This document shows positions 1 through 7,060 of a stretch of 64,000 nt of DNA, in pieces. The stretch is from positions 1 through 64,000 of the forward strand of contig NZ_VFTG01000029.1 of the NCBI RefSeq assembly GCF_006439355.1, given 5' to 3'. The notes beneath the pieces were generated by a model. It was not told the DNA's origin, ran no database searches, and saw only the letters and a program-made list of their open reading frames with translations. Each line of letters starts with the position of its first letter. Position 1 is the first letter of the stretch. The position numbers and the translations under genes were made by a program. This DNA comes from Mesorhizobium sp. B4-1-3 (lineage in GTDB: Bacteria > Pseudomonadota > Alphaproteobacteria > Rhizobiales > Rhizobiaceae).

Positions 1-357
1 CTCCAGATTACCGAATCTGGAAACCCATGAATCACACATCACCGCAGAACTGAATCCTGAATGTCGATTGGTCCTAGTCGATCGCCGGATCTCCGACGGG
101 TCGGCGCGACGTTTACTTCTCGGCGTATGTCGGCTTGCCGTCAGCGTTCTCGCAACGATTGACGGCGACGGACGTGCCCAGGTCATTGCGGCGCTTGGGC
201 CTCTGGGTTATTTTAGTAATTTATTGGATACGCGACCTGCCCTGCCATCGCAGGCGCGGTTCCTTGCCGTCTTGGCAGATTGTGAAGTCTTTAACAGACC
301 ACGATGTCGCAAGCTGCGTTCTTGTGGCCGATAGGTTATAGCAGTTAGGGATTTGCC
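1..357. other. Left-edge intergenic region
   Basis: I see no convincing gene here. A short open frame on the plus strand (68-334) has no recognisable motif, no good ribosome binding site and atypical composition, so I leave it out. The last 20 bases hold the ribosome binding site of the caspase gene (AGGGA about 8 bases before its ATG). The region is less GC-rich than the genes that follow, and probably contains the promoter of the caspase/lipoprotein/OmpA group. Confidence 0.6.
3..20. repeat. Short perfect inverted repeat at window edge
   Basis: CCAGATT and AATCTGG form a perfect 7-bp inverted repeat around a 4-base ACCG loop. There is no following T-run on the plus strand, so it is a weak terminator at best. 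It may be an operator or the tail of a gene outside the window. Confidence 0.3.
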
Positions 358-2907
358 ATGCTGCGATGCTGCGCGCTGATTGCAGCCTTGATCCTCGTGG
401 GCCTCACGACGGTGCAGGCCTGCGCCGATCGAAGGGTTGCCCTTGTCATCGGCAATTCCGAATACCGCGAAATCCCGGCGCTCAAGAATCCCGACAAGGA
501 TGCCGAGGATGTGTCGAACACCTTGCGGCTGGCCGGCTTCGATGTGTTCGTCGCCAAGGACCTCACCAAGCTCCAGTTCGAGAAGGAGTTCCGCAATTAT
601 CTCGCGGCGGCTGACGGCGCGGATCTGGCGGTCGTCTATTATTCCGGTCATGGCTTTCAGATCGGCGGCGAGAATTTCCTGATCCCGGTCGACGCGTCGC
701 TGAAAGACGCGGCCGACATCGAGGTCCAGGCGGTCAAGCTCGACGATGTCTTGCAGCAATTGCGCGCCAAATCGAAGATCCAGGTGATCATCCTCGATGC
801 CTGCCGCAACAATCCGTTCCCGCGCAAGGATTACTGGTTGCGCGACCAGTTGATCGCGGCCGGCGGCACCGGCCTTGCCCAGGTGAAGAGTTCACTGAAC
901 ACGCTGATCGCCTTCGCCACGGAACCCGGCGCCGTCGCCTATGACGGATCCGGCGATCTCAGCCCGTTTTCATCCGCCTTCTCCCGCCGCGCGCTGGCGC
1001 CGAACCAGGAGATACGCTCGGTCATGGCGGCCGTGCGCCGCGACGTGGTCAAGGCCACCAAGGGCGCGCAGGTTCCGTGGGAGAATTCCTCGCTGATCGA
1101 CGAGGTGGTGCTGATGCGCCGCGCCAATCGGCCGGCTTTGCCGCCGGTGCTGGAAAAGACCGTGCCGTCGGGCGTCGGACCGGTCGCGCTCGACCTGCCG
1201 GTGCCGGTCGATGTCGATGGCGGCGCGGTCACCATCAGCATCGAAAGACCGCCGGCGCTGGGGCGTCTGGTCCTGGACGGCAAGCCTGTCGCAACGGGCG
1301 AGCCGATCGAGGGCAAGGACCTGCCGCGGCTCGCTATGGATGTGCCGAAGAGCGCCGACGCCGAGGACCAGGTCGACATGCTGGCCTACGCCACCCATGA
1401 CGAATGGGGCGGCGGATCGCAAGGCATACTGGTGTTCCGGGTCAAGAATGGCGAGGGTGCCGCAGGCAAGCAGCTGGTGGCCTCGTTGGAGTCGGAGCAG
1501 AAACAGGAGGTGGTGGAGCGCGGCATCCACATCGCCGGCGCCGCCGAGGCGATCGAGAACCGCGACGTCAAGGTTCCCGTCGGCGTCGGCCCCGTCCCGC
1601 TGAAGCTGGATTTCCCGACCAAGGACCCGGCTGTAAGCGTGAAGCTTGCGAGCTATCCGGCAACCGGCACGCTGTCCCTGCCGGATCGGACCCTATCGCC
1701 GCAATCGAGCCTGATGGCCGATGAAGTCGATCAGCTGCGCTACGAACCTCAGATAGGCACGGTCCAGCCGTTGATAGTCGGTGTCGAAATCAGGTCCGAC
1801 AACACACCGTCAAAGCCGGCGACGATGAAGCTGTCGCCCGCCGTCGATCCGTGCGACCAGAAGGCAGGCGAACCTTTGGACTTGCAGGGCGTCGTCCCCG
1901 GCCTGTTGCCGAATGAGATCGGCGCCGGGGCGGTGGAGGCCTGCCAGGCAGCGGTGAACGCCTATCCTGACGTCGCGCGCTTCCACTACGAACTCGGGCG
2001 CGCGCTGCTCGCCGCCGGCAAGGTCGACGAGGCGAAGAAGGCGATACAGGAGGCCGCCGACAAGGGACATGTCCGCGCGGTGTTCGAGCTCGGCTATCTC
2101 AACGCGACCGGCACCGGTATGCCCGCCAACCGCAAGCAGGCCAACACTTTTTACGCCGCGGCGTCCGAGAAGGGCGACCCCTATGGCATGACCTCATGGG
2201 GCCGGGCCTTGTTCAACGGCTACGGCGTCGATCGCGATACCGGCAAGGGGCTTGACCTGCTGCTCAAGGCGGCGGCGATGGGCCATACTTACGCGATGAA
2301 CGATCTTGCGGCGATCTTCACCGAAGGCCGCAACGGCGTGCCGGCCGATCCGGAGCGCGCCGTGGCTTTCCTCAAGGCCGGTGTCGAGCGGCAGGACATG
2401 TATTCGATGAACCTGCTCGGTCGCAATTATCTCGCCGGCACGGGGGTCGAGAAGGATCCCAAGACCGCGCTCGCGCTGTTCCAGAAGTCCATGGATCTCG
2501 GCCAGCCCTATGCTCCCGGCAGCCTTGCGCGCATGTACAGAGACGGAGTCGGCGTGCAGCAGGATCTGGCTGAAGCGCAAAGGCTATTCGAACTGGCCAC
2601 CGACCGGGGCGATCAGTCGGCTGCGTATGATCGCGCGGCGCTGGAGATGCAAAGAGGCGACAAGGCGGACCAGGCGGTAGCAGTGCGCTATCTTGCTTTC
2701 GCGGCCGCGCTCGATCTTCGCAACGAGATTCCGGACGCAAAGGCGACGCTGACGAAATTCGGGGCGAAGGCGAAGACGGCGGCTCTGAAACAGATGCGTG
2801 GGGAGCTGAAATCGAAGATTTCTGCGGACGGCTCGTTGGATGATCAACTGGTCAAGACGGCCAGGGCGGTCTGGGAACAAGCCAACCCGCGCCGGGACTT
2901 GTTCTGA
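358..2907 (+). CDS. Caspase-like (peptidase C14) protein with tandem beta-sandwich region and Sel1 repeats
   Basis: 849 aa, secreted. Residues 1-23 form a signal peptide. Residues 25-260 are a caspase p20-like domain: it starts RVALVIGNSEY and keeps the His-Cys dyad at H98 (YYSGHGF) and C149 (LDACRNN). Residues about 265-500 hold two related segments, each opening with a GVGPV-type motif, likely two beta-sandwich domains. Residues about 540-765 are Sel1-type TPR repeats (AxxxLGxxYxxGxGVxxD pattern), which usually bind other proteins. The ATG at 358 has an AGGGA ribosome binding site. It leads a plus-strand group of periplasmic or envelope genes beside the T6SS operons; a second caspase-like protein follows at 4486. 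Caspase family membership is clear from the dyad; that it acts in the periplasm on T6SS-related substrates is inference. Confidence 0.85.
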   Translation: MLRCCALIAALILVGLTTVQACADRRVALVIGNSEYREIPALKNPDKDAEDVSNTLRLAGFDVFVAKDLTKLQFEKEFRNYLAAADGADLAVVYYSGHGFQIGGENFLIPVDASLKDAADIEVQAVKLDDVLQQLRAKSKIQVIILDACRNNPFPRKDYWLRDQLIAAGGTGLAQVKSSLNTLIAFATEPGAVAYDGSGDLSPFSSAFSRRALAPNQEIRSVMAAVRRDVVKATKGAQVPWENSSLIDEVVLMRRANRPALPPVLEKTVPSGVGPVALDLPVPVDVDGGAVTISIERPPALGRLVLDGKPVATGEPIEGKDLPRLAMDVPKSADAEDQVDMLAYATHDEWGGGSQGILVFRVKNGEGAAGKQLVASLESEQKQEVVERGIHIAGAAEAIENRDVKVPVGVGPVPLKLDFPTKDPAVSVKLASYPATGTLSLPDRTLSPQSSLMADEVDQLRYEPQIGTVQPLIVGVEIRSDNTPSKPATMKLSPAVDPCDQKAGEPLDLQGVVPGLLPNEIGAGAVEACQAAVNAYPDVARFHYELGRALLAAGKVDEAKKAIQEAADKGHVRAVFELGYLNATGTGMPANRKQANTFYAAASEKGDPYGMTSWGRALFNGYGVDRDTGKGLDLLLKAAAMGHTYAMNDLAAIFTEGRNGVPADPERAVAFLKAGVERQDMYSMNLLGRNYLAGTGVEKDPKTALALFQKSMDLGQPYAPGSLARMYRDGVGVQQDLAEAQRLFELATDRGDQSAAYDRAALEMQRGDKADQAVAVRYLAFAAALDLRNEIPDAKATLTKFGAKAKTAALKQMRGELKSKISADGSLDDQLVKTARAVWEQANPRRDLF

Positions 2908-2923
2908 TCAGTAAGGAGGCAAT

Positions 2924-3220
2924 GTGGTGGGCTGGGCATCGAAACACGCAATAGTCGCAACAATCCTATCCGGTGCTCTCGCAGTGGCGGGATGCACGAC
3001 CGTGATGCCTAGGGTCGAGCCGGCCCCGGCGGCGAAGCACAGGACGAAGGTGGTCCGCACGACGACCGCGCCGAAAGTCGTCAAACGCAAGAAAGTCACC
3101 GCCAAGAAACTGATCAAGCCCGTTCAGACCGAAACCGCGCCTCTCATTGCACCGTTGGGCGGAAGCGGAGGTAGCGGTGGAGGGGGCAGCGGCGGTGGCG
3201 GAGGCGGCGGCTGGGGATGA
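2924..3220 (+). CDS. Small lipoprotein with glycine/serine-rich tail
   Basis: 98 aa, no family recognised. An N-terminal hydrophobic stretch ends in a lipobox-like LAVAGC, so it is probably a lipoprotein anchored at that Cys. The middle is strongly basic (Lys/Arg/Thr-rich) and Pro-containing, and the last 20 residues are almost only Gly and Ser. A strong AAGGAGG ribosome binding site lies at 2913-2919; the GTG at 2924 is only 4 bases away and the next GTG at 2927 has better spacing, so the true start may be one codon later. It sits 16 bases after the caspase gene and is probably co-transcribed. The basic, low-complexity body suggests a peptidoglycan- or polyanion-contacting tether, but that is speculation. 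Confidence 0.7.
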   Translation: MVGWASKHAIVATILSGALAVAGCTTVMPRVEPAPAAKHRTKVVRTTTAPKVVKRKKVTAKKLIKPVQTETAPLIAPLGGSGGSGGGGSGGGGGGGWG

Positions 3221-3344
3221 GCATTTGATAGCCTCGGCGAGTCGCTCATCCAGTCCGCCGTAACCGCTCGCCAAGCTGGGGCAAGTGCTCTATGCTCCCG
3301 CCACGTGCCGGTATCGAGATCGGGTTGTCCTGGCGGGGCGTTCC

Positions 3345-4445
3345 ATGTTCGAAGTCGTTGCATTCTGGCAAAAACTGCGGACCAAGGCCGCGGCGTTTGA
3401 CCTGATCCTTGCCGCGCTGCTTGGCCTGCTGGTCTTCGGATCGCAGCCCGCGAGCGCCGCGCCGAACTGGACGCTTGATCCGTCCGCCTCGGTGCTCACC
3501 TACCAGTCGGTCAAGAAGAACACGATCGTCGAGACCAACAAAATCAGGAACATCACCGGCACGCTGAGTTCCGCCGGTGATACGAAAATCAGCTTCGACC
3601 TCAATTCCGTCGACACCGGCGTCGATCTGCGCAACGTCCGCATGCGCTTTCTGTTCTTCGAGACATTCACCTATCCGACGGCCGAGGTGACGGCGAAGGT
3701 GGATCCCGCGGCATTCGCCGACCTGCCGACCAAGCGCCGTATCAAGACGACCTTGCCGTTCCACCTCAGCCTGCATGGCGTCAGCAAGGATTTGGAGGCG
3801 AGCGTCGTCGTCACCATGATCAGCGACACCCAGGTTTCCGTCGCCTCGGAAGCGCCCGTTGCCGTCCATGTCGAGGATTTCGGGCTTCTGCCCAACATCG
3901 ACAAATTGCAGCAGGCCGCCAATGTGACCAACATCGTGCCGACCGCGTCGGTATCGTTCGATTTCGTCTTTACCGCCGATGGCGGCAAGCCGGCCGCCGT
4001 GCAGACCGTTGCGGCATCGACCACCGAGGTCGGTCCCGTCGCCACCGATGCGGCGAAAGCCAATTTCAGCGACGAGGAGTGCCTCAACAGGTTTGCCGTG
4101 CTCTCGCGCACCGGCGCGATCTATTTCCGCCAGGCAAGCGCAAGGCTTGACGCGAAGAGCCGCCCGCTGCTGGCGGAGGTCGAGGGCGTGGTCGGCAAAT
4201 GCCCGACGCTCAAGGTCGAGGTGTCGGGCTACACCGATTCCGACGGATCGCCCGAGGCGAACAAGGCACTCTCCGAACGGCGGGCCAAGGCGGTCGCAGA
4301 CGCGCTGATTGCCGACGGCGTTCCGCTCAACCAGCTGAGTTCCGCCGGCTATGGCGAGGACAAGCCGGTCGCGGCCAACGACACACCCAAGAACAAGGCG
4401 CTTAACCGGCGGATCGAATTCTCCGCCACGAAGCTCGCCAACTGA
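3345..4445 (+). CDS. YceI-like domain fused to OmpA peptidoglycan-binding domain
   Basis: 366 aa. A hydrophobic N-terminus ends in an AxA-type site (about residue 38), so it is exported. Residues about 40-205 resemble the YceI family, a lipocalin-like beta-barrel that holds polyisoprenoid lipids in the periplasm (WTLDPSASVLTY start, DVRxxxFFE-like core). Residues about 258-362 are an OmpA C-terminal domain with the peptidoglycan-binding pattern (GYTDSDG, LSERRAKAV, NRRIEF). An in-frame upstream start at 3285 would add 20 residues before the signal peptide, so the ATG at 3345 is preferred. It would place a lipid-binding barrel on the cell wall. Neighbours are two caspase-like proteins, and the next gene starts 41 bases downstream, suggesting an operon. 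Confidence 0.8.
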   Translation: MFEVVAFWQKLRTKAAAFDLILAALLGLLVFGSQPASAAPNWTLDPSASVLTYQSVKKNTIVETNKIRNITGTLSSAGDTKISFDLNSVDTGVDLRNVRMRFLFFETFTYPTAEVTAKVDPAAFADLPTKRRIKTTLPFHLSLHGVSKDLEASVVVTMISDTQVSVASEAPVAVHVEDFGLLPNIDKLQQAANVTNIVPTASVSFDFVFTADGGKPAAVQTVAASTTEVGPVATDAAKANFSDEECLNRFAVLSRTGAIYFRQASARLDAKSRPLLAEVEGVVGKCPTLKVEVSGYTDSDGSPEANKALSERRAKAVADALIADGVPLNQLSSAGYGEDKPVAANDTPKNKALNRRIEFSATKLAN

Positions 4446-4485
4446 GGTGGCGGTGAGTTCCGTTCCGATTGCCTTTTGCAGTGGC

Positions 4486-5691
4486 ATGTTTCGCGCCGCG
4501 GGGCTTGTGGCGCTTGCCCTGCTCTTGACGTTGACGGCCGCAAGCGCCGAGCGACGTGTCGCGCTGGTGCTCGGCAACTCGCAATATCAGCACGCGGCGG
4601 CCCTCGCCAATCCGGCGCGGGATGGGCAGGCCATGGCCGAGCGGCTCAAGGACCTCGGCTTCGAGGTGGTTTCCGGCTTCGACCTCACCAAGCAGCAGAC
4701 GCAGGCCACGGTCGCGCAGTTCGCAAAGCAGGTGCGGGGCGCCGAGATCGCGCTTTTCTTCTATGCCGGCCATGGCCTGCAGGTATCCGGCAAGAACTAT
4801 CTGCTGCCGGTCGACGCCGCGCTGGAGGACGAGACCTCGCTCGACTTCGAGGCCGTGTCGGTCGATTTCGTCCTGCGCCAGATGTCGCGTGAGACCAGCA
4901 TAAGGCTGGTGTTCCTGGATGCATGCCGGGACAACCCGCTTGCCGACGTGCTGGCCAAGGCCACCGGCATCAAGGGCGCAAGCAGCGGCCTTGCCGAAAT
5001 CCCGATCGAGAATGGCGGCGCCGGCACGCTAGTCGCTTTCGCCGCCAGCCCGAACCAGCTGGCCTATGACGGTTCGGGTGATCACTCGCCTTTCACCACG
5101 GCGCTGCTCCAGCATATCGGCGAATCCAACGTTTCCATCACCGAAGCCATGAACAGGGTGACCAGCGACGTATTCAAGGCGACCGCCGGCAAGCAGCGCC
5201 CTTGGATCAATGTCTCGCTGACCACCGAGGTCGTGCTGCATAAGGTCGATCTCAACGCGCCGCTGATCGTCGGTGAGGCGAACCCGCCGCAGGCCGAAGC
5301 CGGTTCCGAGACGCGCAACACCGGCGCGGCGCCCGGTCAGGCCGTCGACCAGCTTGCTCTCAATGCGCTGCGCGAAAAGATCCCGAAGCTCGCGACGGAC
5401 GAGCCGATCCTTTTCGATCGCCCGGTCAAATTCGGCGACCCGGCGATCGACGGCAAGAGCATAGCCCAGTTGATTACGGGGGAGCCGCTTTTCAGCCCGG
5501 TCGAAGGCCTCGACAAATCGGTCTGGCAAGGCAAGCACTGCGACGGCTGTCACCAGTGGAACGAGACCCGCCTGTGCGATCAGGCTAAGAATTTTGCCGC
5601 CAATGACGTCTCCGTTCTGCGCCTGCAGCATCCGCTCGGCACCCGCTTCAAGGTCGCTTTGGCCAAGTGGGCGCAAGGCGGCTGCAAATGA
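4486..5691 (+). CDS. Caspase-like (peptidase C14) protein with C-terminal CxxCH motif
   Basis: 401 aa. Signal peptide 1-21 (cleavage after TAASA), then a caspase p20-like domain to about residue 250 with the dyad H96 (FYAGHGL) and C147 (LDACRDN). A linker follows, then a C-terminal region of about 100 residues containing one cytochrome-c-type motif CDGCH (C352, C355, H356; bases 5539-5553) plus further Cys residues near the end. I chose the ATG at 4486 because it opens exactly at the signal peptide; the frame is open further upstream only because it overlaps the preceding gene. It is paralogous to the first caspase gene but lacks Sel1 repeats. Whether the CxxCH binds heme covalently is untested; no other cytochrome c features such as a clear distal Met motif are evident. 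Confidence 0.82.
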   Translation: MFRAAGLVALALLLTLTAASAERRVALVLGNSQYQHAAALANPARDGQAMAERLKDLGFEVVSGFDLTKQQTQATVAQFAKQVRGAEIALFFYAGHGLQVSGKNYLLPVDAALEDETSLDFEAVSVDFVLRQMSRETSIRLVFLDACRDNPLADVLAKATGIKGASSGLAEIPIENGGAGTLVAFAASPNQLAYDGSGDHSPFTTALLQHIGESNVSITEAMNRVTSDVFKATAGKQRPWINVSLTTEVVLHKVDLNAPLIVGEANPPQAEAGSETRNTGAAPGQAVDQLALNALREKIPKLATDEPILFDRPVKFGDPAIDGKSIAQLITGEPLFSPVEGLDKSVWQGKHCDGCHQWNETRLCDQAKNFAANDVSVLRLQHPLGTRFKVALAKWAQGGCK

Positions 5692-5709
5692 TTGTCAAGC
5701 TGCTGTAGT

Positions 5710-6270
5710 CTAATACGCGCCGACCGATGGTCGTTGCGCTTCCATCTCCACCATCTGGATGCCCATCCCGACGAAGGCGGAAAGCACGCCAAAGCGGTCC
5801 GCGGTCGAGACGCGCGCCAGCCCGGCCAGGATCCCGGCGTTGACCGCGTGGGCGGCGGGAAATCCGGTCGACAGCATGTCGAAGAGCGGGTCACGCCACG
5901 CCGCCGACAGGGCGATCCATGCAGCCGGCGTGGCCGGCGACGGATCGACCGCGCTGCTCAGCGCCGCCCGATGGCGAGGATTGCCGGGTTCGCTCACCCA
6001 ATCGCTGACGAGCGCCAGCAGTTCGAGATCGCTTTCGCCAAGCAACTCGGTGAGATTGCTCAGGCATTCATGCCCCCACCACACCCCAGCGCGCTCGGGC
6101 AGGAGGTAGGCGCAGAACGTGACGGCTTCCTCCGGCACGCGCCCGGCGAGCAAGGCGCGGCAGAATTCCAGCGGGGGTTGGGCAGCAGCCGGCGATTTCA
6201 TGTCCCGGGCGATCGCGGGACAGGCGAGAAACAGATCCTTCGCCGTTCTGTATCCGAGTTCATTGGCCAT
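5710..6270 (-). CDS. DUF6931 family protein (T6SS-associated)
   Basis: 186 aa from the ATG at 6270. The pattern LLPERAGVWW..., followed by a WVSEPGNPRHRAAL-like segment and PAAWIALSAAW, matches my memory of the DUF6931 family, small cytosolic proteins often encoded in T6SS clusters and without a known biochemical function. There is no signal peptide. It is encoded on the opposite strand between two plus-strand envelope genes, ends 18 bases from the end of the caspase gene (convergent), and diverges from the OmpA-family gene at 6461. An upstream in-frame start would add 11 residues without a better ribosome binding site. Confidence 0.68.
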   Translation of the reverse strand: MANELGYRTAKDLFLACPAIARDMKSPAAAQPPLEFCRALLAGRVPEEAVTFCAYLLPERAGVWWGHECLSNLTELLGESDLELLALVSDWVSEPGNPRHRAALSSAVDPSPATPAAWIALSAAWRDPLFDMLSTGFPAAHAVNAGILAGLARVSTADRFGVLSAFVGMGIQMVEMEAQRPSVGAY

Positions 6271-6460
6271 GGCCGCCACATCCCAGAACCGGCAGAACAA
6301 CACTCAAGCCCGCGGCTGCATGCCGGTCAAGCCTCCACCTCTATCAGGCGGAAGCCACTGGCAACGTGCGCTTGTTCACAGACAATCGTTTCGGGATTTG
6401 ATATAGTCCGCGCCAGCAAAGACCCGTTCAAACAGGCCCGTTCTAACAGGAGTGACGGTC

Positions 6461-6997
6461 ATGCGGTGGGGCAGCTCAGCCTTGGCATTGGCGGCCGTGC
6501 TTTTTTCAACGCACGTTTACGCCGATCCGCTTCAGAAATCGGAAGACATCGTGAAATTCTTCGCCGGCCAGGGCAATCTTGGCGCCTCGCGCGGCATCTG
6601 CGTCGGCACCGAGGAAGAATGCAAGAGCAAGGCCGAGAAGAACGAGGCGCCGCCCCAAAAGGCCGGCCTCGACATGATGATCAATTTCGCCCTGGATTCG
6701 GCCCAGCTCGACCAGACAGCGCGCGCGGAGCTGGACGAGTTCGCCAAGGCGCTGAAGGACAACCGGCTGAGCACGCTCAGCTTCGTCGTCGAGGGCCACA
6801 CCGATGCGACCGGCACGGATCGCTACAATCAGGACCTGTCGCAGCGAAGGGCGCAATCGGTAGCCGCCTTCCTCGAAGCCAACGGTGTTGAATCGGCGCG
6901 GCTCGAAGCGATCGGCCTCGGCAAGTCGCACCCGCGTGTCGCCAATCCCTACGATCCGGTCAACCGCCGCGTGGAAATGCGGATCAGGACCGAATAG
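6461..6997 (+). CDS. OmpA family peptidoglycan-binding protein
   Basis: 178 aa. Signal peptide 1-21 (ending THVYA), a short linker with two Cys, then an OmpA C-terminal domain from about residue 70 (INFALDSAQL, VEGHTDATG, LSQRRAQSVAAFL, NRRVEMRI) that binds the diaminopimelate residue of peptidoglycan in known family members. An AGGAG at 6448-6452 lies 8 bases before the ATG at 6461, which decides that start over the in-frame GTG at 6452. The segment after the signal peptide (GASRGICVGTEEECKSK) is typical of a rhizobial OmpA lipoprotein-like group. It is the last gene of the plus-strand envelope group and converges with the cell-wall hydrolase gene. Confidence 0.85.
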   Translation: MRWGSSALALAAVLFSTHVYADPLQKSEDIVKFFAGQGNLGASRGICVGTEEECKSKAEKNEAPPQKAGLDMMINFALDSAQLDQTARAELDEFAKALKDNRLSTLSFVVEGHTDATGTDRYNQDLSQRRAQSVAAFLEANGVESARLEAIGLGKSHPRVANPYDPVNRRVEMRIRTE

Positions 6998-7060
6998 GCC
7001 GCCGGCGCGGTCGCCGGCCGGCTCATCACGACGTGGCGGACGGCAGCGCTCTCTGTGGGG

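Noticed and set aside
68..334. Small open frame at the left edge
   Set aside because: No ribosome binding site, no family motif, and a competing frame of similar length overlaps it.
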